A program made the position numbers and the translations under genes. Positions 8,417 to 16,779 of a DNA stretch of 64,000 bases are shown here, in pieces. Numbering within the stretch: position 1 is the first letter of the stretch; each line of letters begins with the position of its first letter. Location: contig NZ_JAUYUD010000017.1 in NCBI RefSeq assembly GCF_030692605.1, positions 1 to 64,000 on the forward strand, written 5' to 3'. The notes under the pieces are model-generated. The model was not told where the DNA came from and ran no database searches. It worked only from the letters and a program-made list of their open reading frames with translations. This stretch comes from Lutibacter sp. (GTDB lineage Bacteria > Bacteroidota > Bacteroidia > Flavobacteriales > Flavobacteriaceae).

Positions 8417-11400
8417 CTATTGATTTTGAATTAGTTGAGTTTCTTTTTTTGCGTCATTTGTAACCGCCCATTCTCTCCACATGGTCTGAAATAAAGGAAC
8501 TACAAATACGGTCATTACCTGAATAATCATTCCGCCAAATGTTGGAATCGCCATAGGAATCATAATATCTGCTCCTTTTCCTGTTGAAGATAATATCGGT
8601 AGCAATGCAATAACTGCAACTGCTGTTGTCATCATTGCTGGTCTGATTCTTTTTTTACCAGCTTCAACTACAGCTTCACGTACTTCATGAACAGTTGACG
8701 GCTTTTTTTCTTCAAATGTTTGATGAATATAGGTACCCATCATAACACCATCATCGGTTGCGATTCCGAATAAGGCTATAAATCCAACCCATACGGCTAC
8801 GCTTAAATTAATAGGATGAATTTGAAACATATCTCGCAAATTGACTCCAGAAACTGCAAAATTCAGGAACCAATCTTGTCCGTATAGCCAAATCATAATA
8901 AATCCACCAGCAAAAGCAACAAATACTCCTGAAAAATGAATCATCGAAGCAATAATCGTTTTAAATTGAAAATATAATAATAGTAGAATTAAGATTAAAC
9001 TTATTGGAATTACAATTGAAAGTCTTTTACTAGCCCTAATTTGTTGCTCATAATTGCCTGCGAATTTATAAGTAACACCTTTTGGAAGAATGAGATCTCC
9101 AGAAGCAATTTTTTCTTCTAATAGTTTAGCAGCATCTTCCACCACATCTACTTCGGCCTTTCCTTCATGTTTATCAAAAATAACATAGCCTAAAAGGAAC
9201 GTATTTTCACTTCTAATCATTTGGGCATCTTTGGTATAGGAAATATCAGCAATTTCTCCTAATGGAATTTGAACACCATTCATTGAAGGAATCAAAATGC
9301 GTTTTAAATCTTCAGGATTATCTCTCAACTCACGGGCATAACGCACGCGTATTGGAAAACGTTCACGACCTTCAACAGAATTACTTAATGCCATTCCGCC
9401 TACCGCTACCTGCAATACTTCTTGCACATCGCTAACCCTCATACCGTACCGCCCCATTGCTTCACGATTGAGTTTAATTTCGAGATAAGGTGCTCCAACA
9501 GCGCGATCATAAAATACCGTGGAAGCTTTAACAGTTGGCACCTCTTTTAAAGCTTTTTCAAATTGTAAACCAGCTTCTTCAATACTTTCTAAATCAGGCC
9601 CATAAACTTTTAGACCCATTGGCGCTCGCATTCCAGTTGAAAGCATAACTAAACGAGCTTCTATGGGTTGTAACTTAGGTGCGGAGGTTAACCCTGGAAT
9701 GTTGGTTACTTTTACAATTTCATTCCATATATCATTAGAATTTTTTATTTCTGGTCTCCACTGACGGAAATATTCTCCATTTGAAACTGCAATTAAACTG
9801 TCTTTTGAAATTAGTCTAAAACCTTCTTTTTCAGGATTGTATTTTTTACCACTTTTCAGAATAAAGCTATCGTCTTTATCAACTTTAAATTGTTGTTTAT
9901 GGCCATCTTCATCCAACATATATTCAGATCGATAATTAATGGTATTTTCAAACATTTGAACTGGAGCAGGATCTAATGCTGAATTTACACGTCCCCATTT
10001 ACCAACTGCAATTTCAACTTCTGGAATTACTGATAATCTTTTATCAAGTGTTTCAATGTACTCAAGGTTCTTTTCTATACTAGTATGAGGCATACTCGTT
10101 GGCATTAGCAGAAAAGAACCTTCATTGAGTGATGGCATAAATTCTTTACCAATACCAGGGAATTTACTTGTACTTCCTTCCCAAAAACTTGTTTGCCTAA
10201 CTGATTTCCATCCAATTTTTTCTAGTCCGTTTCCTATAAAACCAAAGGCTTGGTTGAAACCTAACCAAATTAAGATTCCAAATAAAAGGGTAATAGCTGG
10301 AAGTAATAAAAACTTCTTTTTGTTGATTAAAGCCCATCTAAGTATAGGTTCATAGTAATAAACCATCGACATTAATGCTCCAAGGATGAATACAATTATT
10401 CCAGCAACAAACAGGAAATTTACAAAAATGCTGTTATGTGCTCCTAAAGGCAACCACTCTTTTGATAAGAAAAATACAGCAACCAAAACAGTTATTGCAA
10501 CATTGATGTAATTAGTAAACTCTTTTTTATGTTCAGGCCAACGGTTTGCATATAAATTATTTACACCTATCGCAATTAAAGCGAGTGCAGGCCAAGAGAA
10601 CCATATTATAAAAATTAAAATTCCAGAAATAATGAGTCCTACGTTCCAAATTTTCTTAATTTTTTTGGAATCGAATTTAATATCAAATAGAATATGAACC
10701 AAGGTTGGCAACACTACAATTCCAAGTACTAAAGCTGCAATTAGTGCAAATGTTTTGGTTAAAGCAAGTGGATGGAACAATTTACCTTCTGCGGCTTCCA
10801 TTGCAAATACTGGCAAGAAACTTACAATAGTGGTAGCCATGGAGGTTATTACTGCGGCTCTAACTTCTGCAATTGCATTGTAGATAACCATCATTAATTT
10901 TTTTCCACGTATTCCCTTGTTTTCTGGCATCTCTAAGTGCCGGAGTATATTTTCAACATCAATAATTCCGACATCGACCATTACACCTATTGCAATTGCA
11001 ATACCAGATAAGGCCACCACATTAGCATCTACTCCAAAAAAGTGCATTAAAATAAAGGTCATTAACACACCAATTGGCAACAATCCTGCGACTATAAATG
11101 AGGCTCTTAAATTCATAACAAGGATAATAATTACTATGATACTTATTAAAATTTCATGTGAGAGCGCCGATTCAAGCGTACCTATAGTTTCTTTGATTAA
11201 ACCCGTTCTGTCATAAAAAGGGACAATGGTTACTTTGGAAACACTACCATCGGCTAATGTTTTTTGAGGTAAACCAGCTTCCAATTCCTTTATTTTAATT
11301 TTTACATTATCAATCACATCCATCGGATTAGAACCATAACGTGCAACAACTACAGCGCCAACTGCCTCTGTGCCTGCTTTATCCAAACCACCTCGTCTAG

Positions 11401-12265
11401 TTGCAGGTCCAAAAGAAACCGTAGACACGTCTTTTATTCGAACGGGAATTGTATTTCTGACTGTAATTACAGAATTTTCTAAATCGCTTAGGGTTTTCAC
11501 ATAACCTAAACCACGTATAATATATTCTACGCTATTTAATTCAATAGTTTCTGCACCAATGTCTAAATTGCTTTTACTAACAGCAGTCATAACGTCCATT
11601 ACGGAAACATTATAGGCTTTAAGGGCTTCTGGATTTAAATCTATTTGATATTCTTTTACAAAACCACCAACAGATGCTACTTCAGAAACACCTTCAGCTG
11701 TTGCGAGACCATATTTTACATAAAAATCTTGAACGGTTCTTAATTCTTGAGGATCCCAGCCTCCATTTGGTTCACCAGTTTCGGGATTTCGCCCTTCCAG
11801 AGTATACCAATAAATTTGACCCAAAGCTGTTGCATCAGGACCTAATGCTGGTTGTACTTCTTTAGGCAAAGTTCCAGTTGGTAAAGAATTTAGTTTTTCT
11901 AAAATCCTGGAACGACTCCAATAAAATTCTACATCATCTTTAAAAATTATATAAATGAATGACATACCAAACATGGATGTACTACGGATTGTCTGTACCC
12001 CAGGAATTCCTAATAAAGCGGTTGTAAGCGGATAGGTTATTTGATCTTGAATGTCTTTAGGCGATCGTCCCATCCATTCGGTTGCGATAATTTGCTGATT
12101 ATCACCTATATCTGGTATCGCATCTACCGGAATTGGATCACGAGGCAAAAAGCCGGTTTCAGTATTAAAAGGCATGGTTACCATTCCGAATACAACAAAA
12201 GTGATAAGGAAGATAAAAGTAATGAGCCTATTTTCGAGAAAATATTTTACAAGTCTATTAAACAT
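8417..12265 (-). CDS. cusA: CusA-like heavy-metal RND efflux pump
   Basis: 1282 residues, an inner-membrane proton-driven RND transporter of the HME (CusA/CzcA) type. Visible landmarks are the N-terminal TM, PVDAIPDIGDNQ, the VMVDVGIIDVEN segment in TM4 with acidic residues of the proton relay, ATDDGVMMGTY near TM10, and a Met-containing porter loop (MPTSMPHTS, DPAPVQMFE, TGMRAPMG) consistent with Cu(I)/Ag(I) specificity. It is longer than E. coli CusA (about 1050) because of an extra hydrophobic segment around residues 540-670 with several additional predicted TM helices, a form I believe is common in Bacteroidota. cusC follows after one base, and the HYC_CC_PP gene lies 135 bp upstream. Confidence 0.93.
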   Translation of the reverse strand: MFNRLVKYFLENRLITFIFLITFVVFGMVTMPFNTETGFLPRDPIPVDAIPDIGDNQQIIATEWMGRSPKDIQDQITYPLTTALLGIPGVQTIRSTSMFGMSFIYIIFKDDVEFYWSRSRILEKLNSLPTGTLPKEVQPALGPDATALGQIYWYTLEGRNPETGEPNGGWDPQELRTVQDFYVKYGLATAEGVSEVASVGGFVKEYQIDLNPEALKAYNVSVMDVMTAVSKSNLDIGAETIELNSVEYIIRGLGYVKTLSDLENSVITVRNTIPVRIKDVSTVSFGPATRRGGLDKAGTEAVGAVVVARYGSNPMDVIDNVKIKIKELEAGLPQKTLADGSVSKVTIVPFYDRTGLIKETIGTLESALSHEILISIIVIIILVMNLRASFIVAGLLPIGVLMTFILMHFFGVDANVVALSGIAIAIGVMVDVGIIDVENILRHLEMPENKGIRGKKLMMVIYNAIAEVRAAVITSMATTIVSFLPVFAMEAAEGKLFHPLALTKTFALIAALVLGIVVLPTLVHILFDIKFDSKKIKKIWNVGLIISGILIFIIWFSWPALALIAIGVNNLYANRWPEHKKEFTNYINVAITVLVAVFFLSKEWLPLGAHNSIFVNFLFVAGIIVFILGALMSMVYYYEPILRWALINKKKFLLLPAITLLFGILIWLGFNQAFGFIGNGLEKIGWKSVRQTSFWEGSTSKFPGIGKEFMPSLNEGSFLLMPTSMPHTSIEKNLEYIETLDKRLSVIPEVEIAVGKWGRVNSALDPAPVQMFENTINYRSEYMLDEDGHKQQFKVDKDDSFILKSGKKYNPEKEGFRLISKDSLIAVSNGEYFRQWRPEIKNSNDIWNEIVKVTNIPGLTSAPKLQPIEARLVMLSTGMRAPMGLKVYGPDLESIEEAGLQFEKALKEVPTVKASTVFYDRAVGAPYLEIKLNREAMGRYGMRVSDVQEVLQVAVGGMALSNSVEGRERFPIRVRYARELRDNPEDLKRILIPSMNGVQIPLGEIADISYTKDAQMIRSENTFLLGYVIFDKHEGKAEVDVVEDAAKLLEEKIASGDLILPKGVTYKFAGNYEQQIRASKRLSIVIPISLILILLLLYFQFKTIIASMIHFSGVFVAFAGGFIMIWLYGQDWFLNFAVSGVNLRDMFQIHPINLSVAVWVGFIALFGIATDDGVMMGTYIHQTFEEKKPSTVHEVREAVVEAGKKRIRPAMMTTAVAVIALLPILSSTGKGADIMIPMAIPTFGGMIIQVMTVFVVPLFQTMWREWAVTNDAKKETQLIQNQ

Positions 12266-12400
12266 TTTTTTTTGAATTTTTTAATTTTTTAATGTTGAGA
12301 GAATTCATTTTTATTAAAAAAAAATGATTCAATTGAAGCTAATAAAATTTTAAAGAGGAAAATACCTTATAAAAGATTTAGCCATTAAATAATTAATAAA

Positions 12401-12814
12401 TCAAATTCTGAAAACTTGATAAAGAATACTGATGTCTTTATCGACCAGAGGTGGTGAATAATATTTAAAAGGAATAACTTCGGTATCTATTCCTTCATAT
12501 AAATTTAAATAAGTAAAAGCATATAAAGCAATAAAATTTTGTTGATCAAAACTTAAAGAAGAAAAATCAATTTTTAAATCATCTTGACCTACAAATGTTT
12601 TAACTTCATCTTTACAACAATCTTTTTTTACACTACAATCTGAACCAGGTAATGCATTTTGTATATTCATTCCGCACGACTCAGCTTTTGAAAATAAAGC
12701 ACTATCTACCAGTAAATCACCACAAAAGTGCTCACTAAATGAAAATGACAATGTTGACAGTAAAACTATCAAAGCCATTAACATTGCAGATATTTTTTTA
12801 AATAGTTGCTTCAT
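12401..12814 (-). CDS. HYC_CC_PP family small secreted protein
   Basis: 137 residues with a hydrophobic N-terminal signal (~8-26). It shows the motifs that give this family its name: an aromatic-Cys motif after the signal (SEHFCGD), a Cys pair (KKDCCKDE) and YSPPLVDKDI near the C-terminus ending in YQVFRI. Such proteins are found in Bacteroidota next to copper efflux operons. It is upstream of cusA in the same orientation and probably leads the transcript, with a -7-like TATCTTTG just before the start. Role in metal sensing or binding is inferred from context only. Confidence 0.75.
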   Translation of the reverse strand: MKQLFKKISAMLMALIVLLSTLSFSFSEHFCGDLLVDSALFSKAESCGMNIQNALPGSDCSVKKDCCKDEVKTFVGQDDLKIDFSSLSFDQQNFIALYAFTYLNLYEGIDTEVIPFKYYSPPLVDKDISILYQVFRI

Positions 12815-12823
12815 AAGAGATTA

Positions 12824-12831
12824 CAAAGATA
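12824..12831 (-). promoter_or_regulatory. Candidate -7 element for the copper cassette
   Basis: The minus strand reads TATCTTTG, a full match to TAnnTTTG, ending 9 bases before the start codon at 12814. Transcripts would have a very short leader. No spaced TTG is visible, so the element may need an activator. Confidence 0.4.
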
Positions 12832-12935
12832 TAAATTTCAATTTATGAAGTCTAAATTTTTAGTTAATATTTATATAATTAATTTTTTAAGGAATTTAAA
12901 ATTTTGTTTTTAGGGTAAACGATATAATTATTTTT

Positions 12936-12943
12936 TATATTTG
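12936..12943 (+). promoter_or_regulatory. Candidate -7 element for the PorP/SprF gene
   Basis: TATATTTG, a full match to TAnnTTTG, 17 bases before the ATG at 12961. No -33 TTG lies at 17-20 bp, so only half of a typical promoter is present. Confidence 0.4.
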
Positions 12944-12960
12944 AATTCTATTAATGAAAT

Positions 12961-13932
12961 ATGAAAAAAGCACAATTTTTTAGTACCATTTTGTTATTAA
13001 TAGTCCCTTTTATATTAAAAGCTCAAGAAACCTTACCTATTTATTCTGATTATTTATCGGATAATGTTTTTTTAGTACACCCTTCAGCGGCTGGAATTGG
13101 AAATTGTGGAAAATTGAGATTTACAGCAAGGAGTCAATGGGCTGGAATAGAAGATGCTCCAGCGCTTCAAACTATAAGTGTTCACTCAAAGGTTGGAGAA
13201 AATATGGGTATTGGATTAATTGTTTTTAATGATAAAAACGGATACCATTCTCAACAAGGAATACAAGGAACCTATGCTTATCATATAGGGTTGGGTAGAC
13301 CAGATGAAGTAAATCAATTATCTTTTGGATTGTCGATAATGGCTGCAATTAATAGTGTAGATGAAAGTTCATTTATTATTCCAGATCCTGTGATTTCTCA
13401 AATTGTTCAAAGTGAAAATTATTTCAATGCTGATTTTAGTATGGCATACCACAGAAATGGTTTTTTCTCCTATTTTACTGCAAAAAACATCTTATTAAGT
13501 GCACGTAATTTGTACAATGACAGGTATGAATCTTTAAATTTAAGAAGATATCTTGTCACAATTGGTTATTATTTTGGACAAGATCAAGATCTACAATTTG
13601 AGCCATCCATTATGGCACAAACCATTGAAAGAACAGGAGAGAAATTTGTTGATTTTAACATGAAGGTGTATAAAGATGTTGCAGATGCTCAATTATGGGC
13701 AGCATTTTCGTATAGAAAAGGGTTTGACAATGCAGATACTGAAGAATTGAATTATCTTACCCCAATTGTTGGGGTAAATTATAAAAATTTTATGGCTTCA
13801 TATACTTATACTAAACAATCTGGAGAAATTTTATTTGATGATGCTGGCTATCATCAAATAACCTTAGGTTTTAATTTTGGATGTAGAGAACCGAGAAGAA
13901 GCGGTTGTCCAAATGTAAATTATTCATTTTAA
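12961..13932 (+). CDS. PorP/SprF family T9SS outer-membrane protein
   Basis: 323 residues. A signal peptide ends LKAQ. The mature start is YSDYLSDNVFLVHPSAAG, the characteristic PorP/SprF opening (tyrosine-rich, then an NPA/HPSAAG turn), followed by amphipathic strands such as GIGLIVFNDKNGYHS and an end rich in beta text (YHQITLGFNFGC). These barrels bind type B sorting domains of T9SS cargo and hold them at the outer membrane, and they are usually encoded directly beside the cargo gene. Here the probable cargo (156-3476) is separated by the copper cassette. The next gene downstream is the carbonic anhydrase homologue, 51 bp away. Confidence 0.9.
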   Translation: MKKAQFFSTILLLIVPFILKAQETLPIYSDYLSDNVFLVHPSAAGIGNCGKLRFTARSQWAGIEDAPALQTISVHSKVGENMGIGLIVFNDKNGYHSQQGIQGTYAYHIGLGRPDEVNQLSFGLSIMAAINSVDESSFIIPDPVISQIVQSENYFNADFSMAYHRNGFFSYFTAKNILLSARNLYNDRYESLNLRRYLVTIGYYFGQDQDLQFEPSIMAQTIERTGEKFVDFNMKVYKDVADAQLWAAFSYRKGFDNADTEELNYLTPIVGVNYKNFMASYTYTKQSGEILFDDAGYHQITLGFNFGCREPRRSGCPNVNYSF

Positions 13933-13983
13933 AAATTCTCAAATCTTTATAAAATTTTCAACTATTAATGCCAATCTATACTT

Positions 13984-14502
13984 ATGATTATTAAAGAATT
14001 AAATGGAAATAAACCAAAATTTGGAACCGATTGTTTTATTGCCGAAAATGCAGTGATAATTGGAGAAGTAACTATGGGAGACCAATGCAGTGTTTGGTAC
14101 AATGCTGTAGTTAGAGGAGATGTGCATTATATTAAGATAGGTAATAAGGTAAATATCCAAGATGGGGTTATTATTCATGCAACATTTCAAAAATCACCGA
14201 CAACTATCGGAAATAATGTTTCAATAGGGCATAATGCAATGGTACATGGTTGCACAGTTCATGATGATGTTTTGATAGGAATGGGAGCTATTATTATGGA
14301 TGATTGTATTGTTGAAAGCAATTCAATAATTGCTGCTGGAGCTGTGGTAACTAAAGGAACTCATATAAAATCAGGTAGTATTTATGCAGGGGTTCCTGCT
14401 GTAAAAGTTAAAGATATTAGCCAAGAATTAATTGCCGGTGAAATTCATAGAATTGCCGATAATTATATTAAATATGCAGGTTGGTATAAGGAGGAAAAAT
14501 AG
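13984..14502 (+). CDS. Gamma-carbonic anhydrase family protein (left-handed beta-helix)
   Basis: 172 residues of hexapeptide repeats forming a left-handed beta-helix (VIIGEVTMGDQCSVWYNAVVRGD, read in pieces). The metal-binding His pattern of gamma-class enzymes is present: one His in IIHATF and two in IGHNAMVHGC. RGDVHYIKIG and GAIIMDD are also typical. Family members trimerise and bind Zn or Fe/Co at subunit interfaces; many bacterial ones (YrdA/PaaY type) have weak or no carbonic anhydrase activity, so the reaction is not certain. Cytoplasmic, no signal peptide. It is convergent with murI across a 71-bp spacer containing a heptamer repeat. Confidence 0.88.
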   Translation: MIIKELNGNKPKFGTDCFIAENAVIIGEVTMGDQCSVWYNAVVRGDVHYIKIGNKVNIQDGVIIHATFQKSPTTIGNNVSIGHNAMVHGCTVHDDVLIGMGAIIMDDCIVESNSIIAAGAVVTKGTHIKSGSIYAGVPAVKVKDISQELIAGEIHRIADNYIKYAGWYKEEK

Positions 14503-14553
14503 TTATAAGTTCTAAGTTTTGAGTTGTAAGTAAAAACTTCAAATTTTAATCTT

Positions 14554-14574
14554 CGTAAATCGTAAATCGTAAAT
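14554..14574. repeat. Three tandem heptamers CGTAAAT
   Basis: CGTAAAT is repeated three times without interruption, reaching the stop codon of murI. It belongs with the other 7-bp arrays at 23.26 and 23.35 kb. Confidence 0.85.
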
Positions 14575-15359
14575 CAAAAATTCAGTTTTTCAACACTAAA
14601 ATTAACTAAAACATCGCTTAAAATTTCAGTTAATACATTGGTTTGTGTATTTGAATATAATTGATGGTTACCCGTTGTTAAAGAATTTGAACATAAATTA
14701 AATTTTTCTAAAACAGTCTTAGTTTGTCTCGCAACAGCTTCTCCTGAATCTATAATTGTAATATTATTACCAATAATTTTTTTTATTTGAGGAATGAGAT
14801 AAGGATAATGCGTGCAACCTAAAACAAGGTGATCTATATTAAATTGAAGCATTGGTTTTAAATAAATAGTTAATAATTTATCTAATTCTTTTGAACCTAA
14901 TTTCCCGTTTTCAATAAGAGCAACCAATCCTTCACCATCTTGTTTTATGGTAGTTATATTTTTGGTGTACTCATACGTTGTTTTTTCAAATAACTTACTT
15001 GTTAGAGTTCCTTTTGTTGCCAAAATACCGATTGCTCCAGTTTTACTAAATAATGCGGCAGGTTTTATGGCTGGTTCAATTCCAATAAAAGGTATGGTAT
15101 AATTTTTTCTTAAAAAATCAATTGAATTTGTTGTTGCTGTATTACAAGCGACTACAATTAATTTGCAACCTTTTGAAATTAAAAATTCGGTGTTTTTTAC
15201 AGACAGTGCAATTATTTCGTCATTTGATTTTTCACCGTAGGGAGCGTTAATGCTATCGGCTAGATATATGGTATTTTCATTGGGCAATATTTTTATAACT
15301 TCTTTCCAAATAGAAGTACCACCTATTCCTGAGTCAAAAAAACCTATGGGTTGTTTCAT
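14574..15359 (-). CDS. murI: Glutamate racemase
   Basis: 261 residues. It converts L- to D-glutamate for peptidoglycan precursors in the cytoplasm. Both catalytic cysteines are visible in their family motifs: VACNTATT (~residues 73-80) and LGCTHYPYL (~182-190). The N-terminus carries the FFDSGIGGTSI glycine motif, and NAPYGEK follows. Length is normal for MurI. It follows the skp gene on the same strand but is separated from it by a strong terminator, so it probably has its own promoter or depends on readthrough. The C-terminal stop overlaps the heptamer repeat end. Confidence 0.95.
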   Translation of the reverse strand: MKQPIGFFDSGIGGTSIWKEVIKILPNENTIYLADSINAPYGEKSNDEIIALSVKNTEFLISKGCKLIVVACNTATTNSIDFLRKNYTIPFIGIEPAIKPAALFSKTGAIGILATKGTLTSKLFEKTTYEYTKNITTIKQDGEGLVALIENGKLGSKELDKLLTIYLKPMLQFNIDHLVLGCTHYPYLIPQIKKIIGNNITIIDSGEAVARQTKTVLEKFNLCSNSLTTGNHQLYSNTQTNVLTEILSDVLVNFSVEKLNF

Positions 15360-15371
15360 TTGAATAAAGCT

Positions 15372-15404
15372 AAAAAAAAATCCCGCAAGTGCGGGATTTT
15401 TTTT
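15372..15404 (-). terminator. Intrinsic terminator after skp
   Basis: TCCCGC-AAGT-GCGGGA stem (15381-15396) flanked by an A-run of nine and a T-run of eight. On the minus strand it follows the skp stop codon directly and precedes murI. Confidence 0.88.
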
Positions 15405-15415
15405 GAAGTATTTTT

Positions 15416-15916
15416 TTATTGAATACCTAGTTTTGTTTTAACTGCAGCTAACAAATCGGTACCATTTGCTACAATTAGGGATGAAGCATCTAACACATAG
15501 GTTAAACCTTGTTCTTTAGCCACATCTTCTATTGCTTTTTTAGCTTTATCTAATATCGGTTTTAGTTTTTCGTTTCTCTTTTTAGTAATTTCTTCTCTAG
15601 CAATTTGAGAAGCTTGGTACAAGCTTTGTTGATCTTGTTGTACTTCAACACTTCTTTGTTGATTAACTTCGTCTGTTTGAGAACCTACTTCAGCCTCATA
15701 TTTTTTTAATTTTGCTTCTAATTTTGCTTCTTCGGCTTTTAATTCGGTCTCATAAGTTTTACCTAATTTTTCTAATTCTGCGTTTAAAGTTTTAGTTTCG
15801 GGCATTAAACTTAAAAGTAAGTCCGTATTAATGTGACCAATTTTAGTTTGTGCTTGCGCAGTATTAAATCCTAATGCAATTATTGCTATTACTACTAAAG
15901 TTCTAATTTGTTTCAT
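15416..15916 (-). CDS. skp: OmpH/Skp family periplasmic chaperone
   Basis: 166 residues with a signal peptide ending AQAQ. The mature start is KIGHINTDLLLSLMPET, then a long coiled coil (~residues 45-120, rich in Glu, Lys and Gln) and a C-terminal return strand, TYVLDASSLIVANG. Skp trimers hold unfolded outer-membrane proteins in transit to BamA. It is the last gene of the DUF6089-uppS-bamA-skp-skp series, 16 bp after its paralogue, and is followed by a strong terminator. Length is usual for the family. Confidence 0.9.
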   Translation of the reverse strand: MKQIRTLVVIAIIALGFNTAQAQTKIGHINTDLLLSLMPETKTLNAELEKLGKTYETELKAEEAKLEAKLKKYEAEVGSQTDEVNQQRSVEVQQDQQSLYQASQIAREEITKKRNEKLKPILDKAKKAIEDVAKEQGLTYVLDASSLIVANGTDLLAAVKTKLGIQ

Positions 15917-15932
15917 TGTTTTTGTTATTAAA

Positions 15933-16712
15933 TTAATTGTTCTCTTTTTTTTCTTCTTTGGCTTTTTTAGCCTCTTCTATTTCTTTAATTCTTTTTAGTC
16001 TTTTCTCTTCTATCGCTTTTTTTAAATCTTCTCTCTTTTTTAATTGTGCTGCTTTTCGTTCTTCAATTTTATTTTTAATAGCTTCTTGGGCTGCTTCCTT
16101 ATCTTCTGCAATAGCCTGAGCTTTGTCATTTACAATATCTGTGCCATTTATCGTTTCACTTTCTTCAGAACCGCCTTTTATTTCATTTATTTTTTTATCT
16201 CTAATAATACTATTTAAAACTAATTCACTAATATCATATTCTTTATTGGTATATAACATGATTAAAGCACTTGATTTGTCTAAAACAAAATCGAACTTTC
16301 TTTTTGATGCTATATCTTGAACGGCATTATAAACCAAATCCTGAATTGGTTTTACCAATTGCTGTCTTAAAAAGAATAAATCGCCAGTTGCACCAAAATA
16401 ATCTGCTTGAATCTTCTTTAAATCAAGTTCTTTAATATGTATATCTTCCTCTTTTTCTTCAATTAATTCTTTTGTTAACAGCACCTTTTCATTATTCAAA
16501 TCATTCTTAAGTTGTTCAATTTCTTTCTGTTGAGATTCAATAGTTTGTTGCCAAACCATTGCTTTTGAATTAATTTTTGATTGAGCATCATTATATTCTG
16601 GAATATTTTCTAAAATATATTCCATATCTATATAACCAATTCTTTGAGTTTTTTGAGCGAACAGCATTACACTACTTATCAAAATCGCAAATAAAAGAAC
16701 TTTTTTTGTCAT
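15933..16712 (-). CDS. Second OmpH/Skp family protein with extended charged tail
   Basis: 259 residues. After a signal peptide ending LFAQ it starts QRIGYIDMEYILENIPEY, as Skp/OmpH proteins do. It has a coiled coil to about residue 115 and the family strand FDFVLDKSSALIMLYTN. Unlike its 166-residue neighbour, it continues for ~85 residues as a highly charged Lys/Glu helix (KAKEEKKENN at the end). That tail probably forms an extra coiled coil, perhaps binding the barrel-assembly machinery or peptidoglycan (inference). It lies between bamA and the shorter skp and is probably co-transcribed with them. Confidence 0.87.
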   Translation of the reverse strand: MTKKVLLFAILISSVMLFAQKTQRIGYIDMEYILENIPEYNDAQSKINSKAMVWQQTIESQQKEIEQLKNDLNNEKVLLTKELIEEKEEDIHIKELDLKKIQADYFGATGDLFFLRQQLVKPIQDLVYNAVQDIASKRKFDFVLDKSSALIMLYTNKEYDISELVLNSIIRDKKINEIKGGSEESETINGTDIVNDKAQAIAEDKEAAQEAIKNKIEERKAAQLKKREDLKKAIEEKRLKRIKEIEEAKKAKEEKKENN

Positions 16713-16779
16713 AACTTATATGTTTTTAGAAAAACTGTGGTATTTTAAAAAACCATCTAACAAATATAACTCAAATTGC

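Noticed and set aside
10917-11216. Plus-strand open frame of ~100 codons inside cusA
   Set aside because: cusA is a firm RND pump gene here, and the opposite frame shows only shadow coding.
15416-16712. One skp gene split by a frameshift
   Set aside because: Each of the two genes has its own signal peptide, Skp core and stop, so they are tandem paralogues.
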